Source of the DNA: an uncultured Prevotella sp.
GTDB taxonomy: Bacteria > Bacteroidota > Bacteroidia > Bacteroidales > Bacteroidaceae
NCBI GenBank assembly: GCA_947164965.1
Contig: CAMUYR010000007.1
Span: forward strand, 62,001 to 126,000
DNA: 64,000 bases
Direction of reading: 5' to 3'
Part shown: in pieces, positions 1 through 7,121 of the stretch
Numbering within the stretch: position 1 is the stretch's first letter
Layout of the letters: each line of letters starts with the position of its first letter
Position numbers and translations under genes: made by a program
The notes under the pieces: model-generated
What the model saw: only the letters and a program-made list of their open reading frames with translations
Told to the model about the DNA's origin: nothing
Database searches by the model: none

Positions 1-26
1 TTAGTAATTATTTATAGATTTGTTTG

Positions 27-34
27 CAAAGATA
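27..34 (-). promoter_or_regulatory. -7 box for a gene off the left edge
   Basis: The minus strand reads TATCTTTG, a perfect match to the Bacteroidota -7 consensus TAnnTTTG. No coding region lies between it and the left end of the window, so it probably drives a leftward gene whose start is outside. It is divergent from the promoter of the gene at 134. Confidence 0.5.
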
Positions 35-109
35 GCGAATAAAATGAAAAAAACACTATCTTTTCGCATATTTTTTTTAAAAATATTGTAGATTTTCAAA
101 AATAATCAC

Positions 110-117
110 TATCTTCG
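110..117 (+). promoter_or_regulatory. -7 box of the EEP hydrolase gene
   Basis: TATCTTCG differs from TAnnTTTG at one position. It lies 16 bases before the ATG at 134, which would give a leader of about ten bases. Confidence 0.45.
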
Positions 118-133
118 CAACATAAAACCTAAA

Positions 134-1195
134 ATGTTTATGAAAAAACTGTTGTATATCATTAGCGTCATGTTCCTGGTGGGAACGATGAATGCACAGG
201 CTCAAGAGAAAAAATACTCTGTTTATGCCATTGGTTTTTATAACTTAGAGAACCTGTTTGATACTTGTCACGATGCAGGGAAGAACGATTATGAGTATCT
301 GCCCGATGGACGTAACAAGTGGTCTGGAATGAAGTATACCCATAAGTTGCGCAATATGGCTCGTGTACTTTCTGAGATGGGTACCGATAAGTTGCCATTG
401 GTAGGATGTGCTGCCATTGGTGTCGCAGAAGTTGAGAACGCCAACTGTCTGAACGACCTTTGCAACCAGCCACCATTGAAGGCCCGAAACTTCCAGTTCT
501 GCCATATTGAGGGACCGGATCAGCGTGGTGTCGACTGCGGCTTGCTCTTCAATCCTTCCTTATTCTCCGTTCGTGACGTGAAACTCGTACCTTATGAATA
601 TAAGTTGCAGGAAGATATCGAGAAGGGTAGAGCTACCCGTGGTTTCCTGGTAGTTAGTGGTACAATGGCTGATGAGCATGTCACCATTATCGTCAACCAC
701 CTGCCTTCACGTGGTGCTACATCGTATTATCGTGAGTTAGGTGGTGAGCAGATTCGTGCCGTGAAGGATTCGCTGATTAAGGACGATCCTAATGTCAAAC
801 TCTTCATCATGGGCGATATGAATGACGACCCGAAGGATCGCTCCATGTCTGTTGCCTTGGGTGCCAAGCGTAAGTTGGAGGATGTAGGTCCTGGCGAGCT
901 GTTCAATCCGTTCTGGGAGATTCATGCCAGCGGTACTGGAACCCTGATGTATGATGGTGCTTGGAACCTCTTCGACCAGATTATCCTGTCACATTCATTG
1001 CTTAACAAGAAAGGTGAGCGCGATTATTCGACACTGAAATACTGGCAGCCACAGATTTTCCGTCGCGACTACCTGTTCCAGCAGGAAGGCAAGTATAAAG
1101 GTAATACCCTGCGTACTCATGCTGGTGGTGTTTGGCTCGATGGTTATAGCGATCACCTGCCAACCCTTGTCTATCTGGTTAAGGAACAGAAATAA
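134..1195 (+). CDS. Secreted endonuclease/exonuclease/phosphatase family protein
   Basis: 353 residues. An N-terminal signal peptide (about residues 3-23, ending AQAQ) is followed by a single endonuclease/exonuclease/phosphatase (EEP) fold. The family's metal-binding and catalytic motifs are visible in order: GVAEVEN, IVNHLPSRG, the GDMNDDP loop, and SDHLPT close to the C-terminus. The family hydrolyses phosphodiester or phosphate-ester bonds; this branch is usually exported in Bacteroidales and its natural substrate is not known. An in-frame ATG six bases downstream (140, MKKLLY) is an equally good start. Uridine kinase follows after 12 bases on the same strand, probably as an operon. The family call is firm, the substrate open. 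Confidence 0.85.
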   Translation: MFMKKLLYIISVMFLVGTMNAQAQEKKYSVYAIGFYNLENLFDTCHDAGKNDYEYLPDGRNKWSGMKYTHKLRNMARVLSEMGTDKLPLVGCAAIGVAEVENANCLNDLCNQPPLKARNFQFCHIEGPDQRGVDCGLLFNPSLFSVRDVKLVPYEYKLQEDIEKGRATRGFLVVSGTMADEHVTIIVNHLPSRGATSYYRELGGEQIRAVKDSLIKDDPNVKLFIMGDMNDDPKDRSMSVALGAKRKLEDVGPGELFNPFWEIHASGTGTLMYDGAWNLFDQIILSHSLLNKKGERDYSTLKYWQPQIFRRDYLFQQEGKYKGNTLRTHAGGVWLDGYSDHLPTLVYLVKEQK

Positions 1196-1207
1196 TAGTA
1201 CGGACTG

Positions 1208-1822
1208 ATGACAATTATAGGAATAGCAGGCGGAACGGGTTCTGGAAAAACCACCGTCGTAAAACAAATCACTCAGGTACTGCCTCCACAGTGTGCAGCT
1301 ATCGTCCCATTGGATTCATATTATAATGATACGACAGGATTGACGGTCGAAGAACGAAAGGCTATCAATTTCGACCATCCAGATGCTTTCGACTGGAAAT
1401 TGCTGACGGAGCAGATCAAGATGTTGAAGAGCGGACAGGCTATAGAACAGCCAACTTATTCGTATATCATCTCCAATCGTCTGCCTGAAACAATTCATGT
1501 GGAGCCCAAGCCAGTCATCATTCTGGAGGGAATCATGACGCTTCATTATAAGAAGTTGCGTGACATGATGGACCTGAAAATCTTTGTAGATACAGACAGC
1601 GACGTGCGATTGATTCGTAATATCCGTCGTGATGTCGTAGAACGTGGACGAACCGTTGATATGGTGCTCGACCGTTATGAGAAGGTGTTAAAGCCCATGC
1701 ACGAACAGTTCATTGAACCCACAAAGAAGTTTGCCGACCTTATTATTCCGTGGGGACATGAGAACAAGACGGGTATCCACATTCTCAAGACATACATAGA
1801 GGGAATAGTAACAAACGTGTAG
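1208..1822 (+). CDS. udk: Uridine kinase
   Basis: 204 residues, the usual length for bacterial uridine/cytidine kinase. It phosphorylates uridine and cytidine to UMP and CMP in the cytoplasmic pyrimidine salvage pathway. The P-loop GIAGGTGSGKTT is at residues 5-16. The nucleoside-binding segment with NFDHPDAFDW and the lid segment RNIRRDVVERGR are both present. The start is 12 bases after the EEP gene, without its own -7 box, so it is probably read from that promoter. The stop codon lies inside the left arm of a strong terminator hairpin. Confidence 0.95.
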   Translation: MTIIGIAGGTGSGKTTVVKQITQVLPPQCAAIVPLDSYYNDTTGLTVEERKAINFDHPDAFDWKLLTEQIKMLKSGQAIEQPTYSYIISNRLPETIHVEPKPVIILEGIMTLHYKKLRDMMDLKIFVDTDSDVRLIRNIRRDVVERGRTVDMVLDRYEKVLKPMHEQFIEPTKKFADLIIPWGHENKTGIHILKTYIEGIVTNV

Positions 1823-1846
1823 CCTGAGCAGGCTACACGTTTTTCT
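1815..1846. terminator. Bidirectional intrinsic terminator between udk and the DUF308 gene
   Basis: Perfect 10-base inverted repeat ACGTGTAGCC / GGCTACACGT with a six-base loop, followed by T-rich sequence on the plus strand. The hairpin includes the udk stop codon and can also serve the convergent gene at 1870. Confidence 0.85.
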
Positions 1847-1869
1847 TTCTTCTTGAGTATAATCGAAAA

Positions 1870-2607
1870 TTAGTCGGCTGAATAGTTGTCGTATTCGTCG
1901 TTGGTTGCAACCTTGGATTCGATTTCTTTTACTGCAGGTTCCGAATTGTTTTCTTCTGCTACCGGATTCTCTTCAGTTGCTAAGGGTTCAGAACTGATTT
2001 CCTCTGCCACAGCTTCCTCCTTTTCCAGTTGTATGCGTTCAGCCTGTTTACGGATGGTGTGAATCTTGATGGCATTGATAATCTCTGTCACACCATAAAC
2101 CAATGAACACCAACCCAGGATGAGCAAAGGCAGCTCGGCACTCTTCATGGGTTTCAGAATCACGAAAAGTCCTGTCAGTAGAATCAGCGAGGGAGCAACC
2201 CAGAAAAAGAAGGGGATGCGTCCGAAACGGCGTGCTGAGACGAGGCTTACCAGCAGGTTGATACCTCCAAGTATCATGATGGCTGCCAGTACATACATCA
2301 GTCCATTAATGAATACACCTGGAGTCACTGCCAGCACCAATCCGAGGATGACGCTACCAGCCCCAACTACAGGGAAAGTGGGTTGGCTACCGCTGACCAC
2401 ACGACCTTCTTTGTCAATGATGGTATACTCGCCCACATGCTTCTTAGCATTCATATAGGCTATCAGTGCTATGATGCCTGACAATAGGAATAAAACACCA
2501 ATAGCAACAGTCAGCCAGGTTACACCATCCTGTGGGAATTTCAGTATGAGTCCACCAATCACAATGGCGCATATAGCGCGGAAAATAGAGCTTTGGAATA
2601 TCTTCAT
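1870..2607 (-). CDS. DUF308 (HdeD-like) membrane protein
   Basis: 245 residues. Several hydrophobic segments fill the first two thirds (for example around AIVIGGLILKFP and WLTVAIGVLFLLSGIIALIAY), matching the DUF308/HdeD family of small inner-membrane proteins. HdeD of E. coli is linked to acid resistance, but function in Bacteroidales is unknown. The last 50 residues are a Glu-rich, charged cytoplasmic tail (EEAVAEEISSE and similar). The ATG at 2607 is chosen because the -7 box at 2635-2642 overlaps the possible upstream TTG start at 2637. The gene converges with udk. Confidence 0.75.
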   Translation of the reverse strand: MKIFQSSIFRAICAIVIGGLILKFPQDGVTWLTVAIGVLFLLSGIIALIAYMNAKKHVGEYTIIDKEGRVVSGSQPTFPVVGAGSVILGLVLAVTPGVFINGLMYVLAAIMILGGINLLVSLVSARRFGRIPFFFWVAPSLILLTGLFVILKPMKSAELPLLILGWCSLVYGVTEIINAIKIHTIRKQAERIQLEKEEAVAEEISSEPLATEENPVAEENNSEPAVKEIESKVATNDEYDNYSAD

Positions 2608-2634
2608 AATACTTGTTATTGTTGATTTTGGCTG

Positions 2635-2642
2635 CAAATATA
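2635..2642 (-). promoter_or_regulatory. -7 box of the DUF308 gene
   Basis: The minus strand reads TATATTTG, matching TAnnTTTG, 27 bases before the ATG at 2607. Its position rules out the longer TTG-initiated reading frame. Confidence 0.7.
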
Positions 2643-2686
2643 CGAATTATTCTTAATTCGTGACTCACAATTCGCAATTATTTTTG

Positions 2687-2694
2687 TATTTTTG
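2687..2694 (+). promoter_or_regulatory. -7 box directly before the histidine phosphatase start codon
   Basis: TATTTTTG ends only five bases before the ATG at 2700. With the usual 6-8 base distance to the transcription start, the mRNA would begin at or next to the A of ATG, so it is probably leaderless. Confidence 0.65.
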
Positions 2695-2699
2695 CACCC

Positions 2700-3341
2700 A
2701 TGGAAACAACAATTCTTCTGGTACGACATGGTGAGACCATTGATAATGCTCGCCAAATCATGCAGGGACAGACGCATGGAGAACTGAACGAACGGGGTTT
2801 GGAACAGGCCCAGCAGGTGGCACAGCGACTAGCTTCTGAACGCGTGGATGCCGTAGTGGCCAGCGATTTGCATCGTGCCATCCAAACTGCGGAAATCATA
2901 GCAGCACCTCATGGTTTACCCGTAATGACTACCGAATTATTACGAGAGCGAGATTGGGGTTCGTTTACAGGTCGCTTTATTCCTGAACTGAAGGGCGAGA
3001 CATGGCCTGACGATATCGAAAGCGAAACGGATCTGCTTCTTCGTGCACGTTCCTTTCTTATATATATAACGACCACCTACCCAGGATGTCGGGTGGTGGC
3101 CGTTGGTCACGGAATTATCAATAAAGCAATTCTTGCGGTTTATGCCGGATGTAGTATGCGGGAGGTTCAGCGGATGATGAACGCTGAAGTTCGCATCTTA
3201 ACGACGTCCGCCGAACGAGCGACCTCCGCCACTGTTACCACCTCCGCTGTGACTGCCTCCACTGTGGCTTCCACCGCCGGATCTGCCACTGCTGAAGCTT
3301 CCTCCACTGTGACTGCCTCCACTGTGGCTTCCGCCGAATGA
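2700..3341 (+). CDS. Histidine phosphatase (phosphoglycerate mutase-like) with an extended antisense tail
   Basis: 213 residues. The first ~165 residues are a normal histidine phosphatase domain: the catalytic LVRHGE motif at residues 6-11, ERDWGSFTG in the middle and the second catalytic histidine in VAVGHG. The family removes phosphate from small metabolites or proteins through a phosphohistidine; the substrate here is unknown. The domain seems complete near residue 167 (AEVRIL). The last ~45 residues are a Ser/Thr/Ala/Val-only tail that is the antisense of the Gly/Ser/His repeats of the convergent gene at 3198. This suggests that the original stop was lost and the frame ran on through the repeats. 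A sequencing error near 3195 would give the same picture. Confidence 0.8.
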   Translation: METTILLVRHGETIDNARQIMQGQTHGELNERGLEQAQQVAQRLASERVDAVVASDLHRAIQTAEIIAAPHGLPVMTTELLRERDWGSFTGRFIPELKGETWPDDIESETDLLLRARSFLIYITTTYPGCRVVAVGHGIINKAILAVYAGCSMREVQRMMNAEVRILTTSAERATSATVTTSAVTASTVASTAGSATAEASSTVTASTVASAE

Positions 3342-4214
3342 ACCACTACTGCGTGTAGCACTGCCACCGTTGAATGAACCGCTGCTGCGAGAAGTGGTGC
3401 TTCTGCTGAATGAACCATTACTGCGAGAAGTGTTGCTTTCTGGTCTTTCCACATGATGGTTCTGGTTACGATCTATTCTCTGTGTAGAATTAGTGCCGAA
3501 GTTGCGATTACTCTCAGTAGAACGTCCTACACCCCTGAACCCTTCGTTATGGGTACGATGATCTCTGTTATTCTGATCAAAGTTGTGGCGATTGTTCACT
3601 GTGGTGCGAGTAGAACTGTTACGGTTACCTCCTCCATAGTGAGGCCTGTTGTGGTTGGCGTTGCCACCATGATGGTGACGATAGTCGCCACGATTCCAAC
3701 GGTCTAACATGCCGAAGTGGCTACGACCTGGCTTGTGAGCAGGACGGAAATGGTCGCGATGTCCATGATAGTAACCATGTCCGCCAATACGGTGCCAGGC
3801 ATGTCCGCCACGATAGCTTGCATAGAACACAGGACGACCAAAGTAGAAGTAGTCGCGATGCGGATAACGTGCATAGATGCCGAAATGCCAGAAACCATCA
3901 CGCCAATAGAGGGGACGATAGAAATAGGTGGCTGCACGGAAAGCGTTCCACTGCCAATCGAGCAGTATATAGCTAAGATCGAGGTTACGACGCTCCCAGT
4001 AGATACCGAACACATCATCGTAGCTCGTCACACCCATCAGGTAGTCGAGGTTGATTTCATAAGCAGCCTCATACTGCTCTTCAGTCAGGTTCAGCTCATA
4101 AGCCATCTTGTCCGTCAGGAAGAGAGCTTCATTGCGAGCCTGTTCGTAGCTCATTGCCTTGCCCGTTGCTGCGATTGTCAGCATTGCTACCAGGGCTATC
4201 ATCATCTTTTTCAT
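3198..4214 (-). CDS. Exported protein with histidine/arginine-rich middle and Gly-Ser-His repeat tail
   Basis: 338 residues. A signal peptide (MKKMMIALVAMLTIAATGKA) is followed by a folded-looking segment to about residue 130, rich in Tyr and Trp (YWRDGFWHFGIYARYPHRDY). Residues ~130-230 are rich in His, Arg and Asn, and residues ~240-338 are low-complexity Ser/Gly with repeated GGSHSGGSHSGG. Similar proteins occur in Bacteroides and Prevotella without known function; the composition suggests an extracytoplasmic, possibly metal- or surface-binding protein. The 3' end contains a 60-base imperfect tandem repeat and overlaps the convergent phosphatase gene by 144 bases. A promoter lies at 4263-4270. 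Confidence 0.75.
   Translation of the reverse strand: MKKMMIALVAMLTIAATGKAMSYEQARNEALFLTDKMAYELNLTEEQYEAAYEINLDYLMGVTSYDDVFGIYWERRNLDLSYILLDWQWNAFRAATYFYRPLYWRDGFWHFGIYARYPHRDYFYFGRPVFYASYRGGHAWHRIGGHGYYHGHRDHFRPAHKPGRSHFGMLDRWNRGDYRHHHGGNANHNRPHYGGGNRNSSTRTTVNNRHNFDQNNRDHRTHNEGFRGVGRSTESNRNFGTNSTQRIDRNQNHHVERPESNTSRSNGSFSRSTTSRSSGSFNGGSATRSSGSFGGSHSGGSHSGGSFSSGRSGGGSHSGGSHSGGGNSGGGRSFGGRR
3241..3332. repeat. 60-base imperfect tandem repeat in the 3' end of the Gly-Ser-His protein gene
   Basis: The segments 3241-3272 and 3301-3332 are nearly identical and exactly 60 bases apart. They encode GGSHSGG-type repeats on the minus strand and an S/T/A/V tail on the plus strand. Confidence 0.8.
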
Positions 4215-4262
4215 ATTCGTTTTATTTTAATGAGTTCGACATATTGTTACTTGTTCACGTTG

Positions 4263-4270
4263 CAAAGATA
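4263..4270 (-). promoter_or_regulatory. -7 box of the Gly-Ser-His protein gene
   Basis: The minus strand reads TATCTTTG, 48 bases before the ATG at 4214, so the leader is about 40 bases. Confidence 0.7.
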
Positions 4271-4294
4271 TGAAGAAATAGAGGTATATGAAAA

Positions 4295-4325
4295 GGATTT
4301 CCCCTAAACAAGGTTGGGGAAATCC
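4295..4325 (-). terminator. Terminator of the wzi/lipoprotein/sugar transferase unit
   Basis: Perfect 10-base inverted repeat GGATTTCCCC / GGGGAAATCC with an 11-base loop. On the minus strand it is followed by TTTTC. It lies about 85 bases after the stop of the sugar transferase gene. Confidence 0.7.
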
Positions 4326-4409
4326 CTATTTGTGATTTTTATTTGGCTTTTCTCTCGTTTTTCCTACCTATCAGCCGTATATATAATAAGGTATGACGAT
4401 AGGACCAAA

Positions 4410-5069
4410 TTAGAATTTCTTGCCGAATGCAATATTAAGGAAGGTCTTGACCAGCAATTTGAAGTCGAACCACAACGAACGGTTCTCCAAATAATAAAGG
4501 TCCAGATCCAGACGACGCAGCATTTTCTCCATCGTGTCTGTATATCCGTTATAGAGTGTGGCGTATGAGGTTACACCAGGACGTACCTGATAGAGATAGA
4601 CATAGCGTTTGTCATGCTCCAGAATCTGGTCGATGTAGAATTTGCGCTCAGGACGAGGGCCGATAAATGCCATTTCTCCCTTCACCACATTCCACAGCTG
4701 GGGCAGTTCGTCTAAATGGTGTTCACGCAGGAATTTTCCCACCTTGGTCATACGTGTTTCTTTTTCATGCTGATACAGAGCAGGCCCGTTTTTCTCAGCG
4801 TCCACCTTCATGGAACGAAACTTATAGATATAGAACGGACGACCAAAACGACCAATGCGCTCTTGCTTGAAAATGGCAGGCCCGCCATCCTCCCGCTTAA
4901 CAGCGATATAGCATATCAAAAAGAGGGGGGAGAAGATGATAAGACAGAACAAAGCCGTGAAGAGATCAATGAGCCGCTTCATGTTACGTTCTAATTCGTT
5001 CATTCCGTCTGAAATGTACCGAGGGTTGTCTTTATCATTATTGAGTTGTGGAGTATAGTCTTTTGTCAT
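4410..5069 (-). CDS. Initiating sugar transferase (undecaprenyl-phosphate glycosyl-1-phosphate transferase family)
   Basis: 219 residues. This is a short bacterial sugar transferase: a cytoplasmic N-terminus, one membrane-associated hydrophobic segment at ~31-55 (LIDLFTALFCLIIFSPLFLI), then the catalytic domain with KFRSM, the E-HHLDELPQLWNV segment and GPRPERKFY. Enzymes of this family transfer a sugar-1-phosphate to undecaprenyl phosphate and so start repeat-unit synthesis for capsule or exopolysaccharide. It lacks the long N-terminal membrane region of WcaJ-type members. It is the last gene of a minus-strand unit with wzi and a lipoprotein gene, and probably primes the polymer made by the cluster at 11-22 kb, which has no such enzyme of its own. 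A perfect palindrome lies directly upstream (5078-5095). Confidence 0.88.
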   Translation of the reverse strand: MTKDYTPQLNNDKDNPRYISDGMNELERNMKRLIDLFTALFCLIIFSPLFLICYIAVKREDGGPAIFKQERIGRFGRPFYIYKFRSMKVDAEKNGPALYQHEKETRMTKVGKFLREHHLDELPQLWNVVKGEMAFIGPRPERKFYIDQILEHDKRYVYLYQVRPGVTSYATLYNGYTDTMEKMLRRLDLDLYYLENRSLWFDFKLLVKTFLNIAFGKKF

Positions 5070-5077
5070 GTATGTGT

Positions 5078-5095
5078 CGTTTTATATATAAAACG
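5078..5095. promoter_or_regulatory. 18-base perfect palindrome before the sugar transferase gene
   Basis: CGTTTTATATATAAAACG is perfectly self-complementary and lies 8 bases upstream of the ATG at 5069. It has no following T-run, so an operator or mRNA structure is more likely than a terminator. No binding protein can be named. Confidence 0.4.
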
Positions 5096-5137
5096 TGGTT
5101 TATGGTTACTTATTGCATGAATATGTGATATTTTATT

Positions 5138-5524
5138 CTAATATTTGTAGAAACTCCAGATACGCCCGTCTTTACTCAATACCAGATGGTCGTCATTGAG
5201 TGTCTCTATTCTCATTCGGATATTGTTGAAGGGCTTGAACCCAAACGAATCTTCCACCAATATAGTGTCGTTCTTGAGTCCTTTTTCAGAGAACAGTTGT
5301 ATGAAGAGGCTGTCACCTTCATGTTGGAAATTGCCAAAAACATGCGTTTTTGTATCAGTCAGACGAGTGATGGAACCTGAGAAACTGATATACTGAGTAT
5401 CTGAGCCTGTCAAGCGCCACATGCCAAACAGGTCGCCAGCATCGCCTCCCTCTTGACAGGAGAAAAATGTGCCAATAGCCAATAGCCAACAGCCAACAGC
5501 CCAAGTCTTATAGTATCTTACCAT
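5138..5524 (-). CDS. Small lipoprotein, lipocalin-like
   Basis: 128 residues from the ATG at 5524; an earlier TTG in the same frame was rejected. A hydrophobic leader (WAVGCWLLAIGTFFSC) ends in a plausible lipobox cysteine. The remainder, with GMWRLTGS near the start and repeated short strand-like segments, looks like a small beta-barrel of the lipocalin type seen in Bacteroidales lipoproteins. The first codons overlap the 3' end of wzi by 17 bases, so translation is probably coupled. The signal peptide is partly encoded by a GGCTGTTGGC-type dispersed repeat. The role in envelope or capsule biology is inferred only from position. Confidence 0.65.
   Translation of the reverse strand: MVRYYKTWAVGCWLLAIGTFFSCQEGGDAGDLFGMWRLTGSDTQYISFSGSITRLTDTKTHVFGNFQHEGDSLFIQLFSEKGLKNDTILVEDSFGFKPFNNIRMRIETLNDDHLVLSKDGRIWSFYKY
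5471..5503 (-). repeat. GGCTGTTGGC-type repeat, copy in the lipoprotein gene
   Basis: The plus strand alternates GCCAATA and GCCAACA units, with minus-strand units GGCTGTT and GGCTATT. It encodes the hydrophobic core of the lipoprotein signal peptide. A second, more diverged copy is at 6970-7008. Confidence 0.7.
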
Positions 5525-7043
5525 GATAGCCAATCTTTATGTTAAATGTTGAATTGTCGCCATAGATATTACCTTTGTCGAAGGCATAGGCGGCGCTGAA
5601 GTTCCAAGCTCCTACTTGATAGCGTCCCATCAGCAGCGCATCAAAAGAGTGATGCTTTGTAGGCAGTGGAAGCCAATAGGTGCCCCATCCATCGCGATAA
5701 GAACCTTTAATGAGATAGGACAATCGCTCGTTGATTTCGCCCTCAACACCTAAATGCCAAGCTTTAATGCGATTATCACGAAATTCATTATAACCATCCT
5801 TATTGTATCGTGGTGATGAGATGAGAGGTGTTCCCATTGACATACCATATTGGGTGTAACTGACGTAGAAGCCATGATTGTAGTAATTGTCGTTGCCTGT
5901 GATATAATCCTTGATCTGATGACGATAGGGTTCAGGGTAGTCACCACCATCCCAATGCAAAGGCCCTGATTGGTTGGTACTCTGGAAATATTCGATTACA
6001 GCACCACGAACCAGTTGATGCCCTTTGGCCTTGTTGGTATACTGAATGCCCCACAATCCATCCCATCCGTTGCCCTTTCGTATACCAGATCCGTCTTCAA
6101 AGATGTCGTCGACATAGGCCTGCAATAAGTGCTCTTTGTTGATGTTCCAACCCAATTGGATGGTCATAGAGCCCAAGTGATTGCCGTATACCCAGTCTTC
6201 CATCGCCTCGTTTGAGAAGTAATTGCTGTCGCCCAATGGCAGTATCACATTCCAGAATGATTTCAGAACTACGGGTTTTCTCTTCTCTATCAGACCTCCG
6301 CCTTGTTTGGTATAGCTCGAACCACAAAACTGTACCGCATGTTCTATACCCACCATCGCGAAAAACAGTTTCTCTGGATTGCTACGGAAATAGAGATGCT
6401 TCTGGTGATACAAGATACCGGTAGCATACTTGTTATTGACATCCATAGCTTCCTCAAATTGCTTTTCACGATACCCTCCATCCAGAAACATACCATAACC
6501 AAAGCCGAAATTATACTCCAACCAGCCTTTGGTTTTAGGAATTGGCCGGAAACCATTAGTACGAATCTGTATTTGGGGAATAGGTTTCGCATTGATACCT
6601 TTGGCAAATGCGCCACTCGACAGTTCTGCATGTCGCAATACAGGCGTTTCTTCACGGCTGCCTATCTCTAATGTAAACGACTTAGACGACAGGTCGATAT
6701 AGCACTGCTGTAGATACACCTTATGGTCAGCATGCACAGAACCAATGGCATCAACCACACTCGACAGCGAGAGCCCGTTTTTGAATGTATGCTCCAATTT
6801 AAGTGCCCCTCTGAGATAAGCTGTGTTAGAGCGTGTGCCAACAACATGATGACGATTCGACACCAACTGATAGGCAGTATAGTCCCCACTACCTATGTTG
6901 GCCTCCGTCGTCAGGTCGTAGGTGAGTTTCGTTGCCAACGAGTCTTGGGCTTGGGCCAATAAAGGCATCAGCCAATAGCAAACAGCTAACAGCCAATATC
7001 CAACAGCCCTTTGTCCTCTCCCGTTTCTCATTCTGCGAAGCAT
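5508..7043 (-). CDS. wzi: Capsule assembly protein Wzi family
   Basis: 511 residues. After a signal peptide (to about residue 33, ending AQAQ) the protein has the alternating polar/aromatic pattern of an outer-membrane beta-barrel. The family segments around SREETPVLRHAELSSG and KPIPQIQI match the Bacteroidales Wzi-like capsule assembly proteins (PF14052 type). Wzi in E. coli is a lectin-like barrel that anchors capsule to the cell surface; a similar role is inferred. The protein ends with a short strand segment typical of barrels. It starts the minus-strand unit wzi-lipoprotein-sugar transferase. The signal peptide core (YWLLAVCYWLM) is encoded by a dispersed repeat. A downstream ATG (7031) is an alternative start. 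Confidence 0.85.
   Translation of the reverse strand: MLRRMRNGRGQRAVGYWLLAVCYWLMPLLAQAQDSLATKLTYDLTTEANIGSGDYTAYQLVSNRHHVVGTRSNTAYLRGALKLEHTFKNGLSLSSVVDAIGSVHADHKVYLQQCYIDLSSKSFTLEIGSREETPVLRHAELSSGAFAKGINAKPIPQIQIRTNGFRPIPKTKGWLEYNFGFGYGMFLDGGYREKQFEEAMDVNNKYATGILYHQKHLYFRSNPEKLFFAMVGIEHAVQFCGSSYTKQGGGLIEKRKPVVLKSFWNVILPLGDSNYFSNEAMEDWVYGNHLGSMTIQLGWNINKEHLLQAYVDDIFEDGSGIRKGNGWDGLWGIQYTNKAKGHQLVRGAVIEYFQSTNQSGPLHWDGGDYPEPYRHQIKDYITGNDNYYNHGFYVSYTQYGMSMGTPLISSPRYNKDGYNEFRDNRIKAWHLGVEGEINERLSYLIKGSYRDGWGTYWLPLPTKHHSFDALLMGRYQVGAWNFSAAYAFDKGNIYGDNSTFNIKIGYHGKIL
6970..7008 (-). repeat. GGCTGTTGGC-type repeat, copy in the wzi gene
   Basis: Degenerate units GCCAATA, CAAACA, GCTAACA, GCCAATA, TCCAACA in tandem on the plus strand. 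On the minus strand they encode the Trp/Leu/Ala-rich core of the Wzi signal peptide. Confidence 0.65.
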
Positions 7044-7060
7044 TTTTTCGAAATCGGGTG

Positions 7061-7068
7061 CAAAGGTA
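7061..7068 (-). promoter_or_regulatory. -7 box of the wzi unit
   Basis: The minus strand reads TACCTTTG, 17 bases before the ATG at 7043. Confidence 0.7.
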
Positions 7069-7121
7069 CAAAATATATTCTGAAAATGAACAAAATCTTT
7101 ATATATTCTTTGCCAAGACGC

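Noticed and set aside
2608..2637. TTG start for the DUF308 protein
   Set aside because: The -7 box overlaps this codon, so the transcript starts downstream of it.
3241..3332. Possible CRISPR array
   Set aside because: There are only two repeat copies and they encode Gly-Ser-His repeats; no spacers of constant length.
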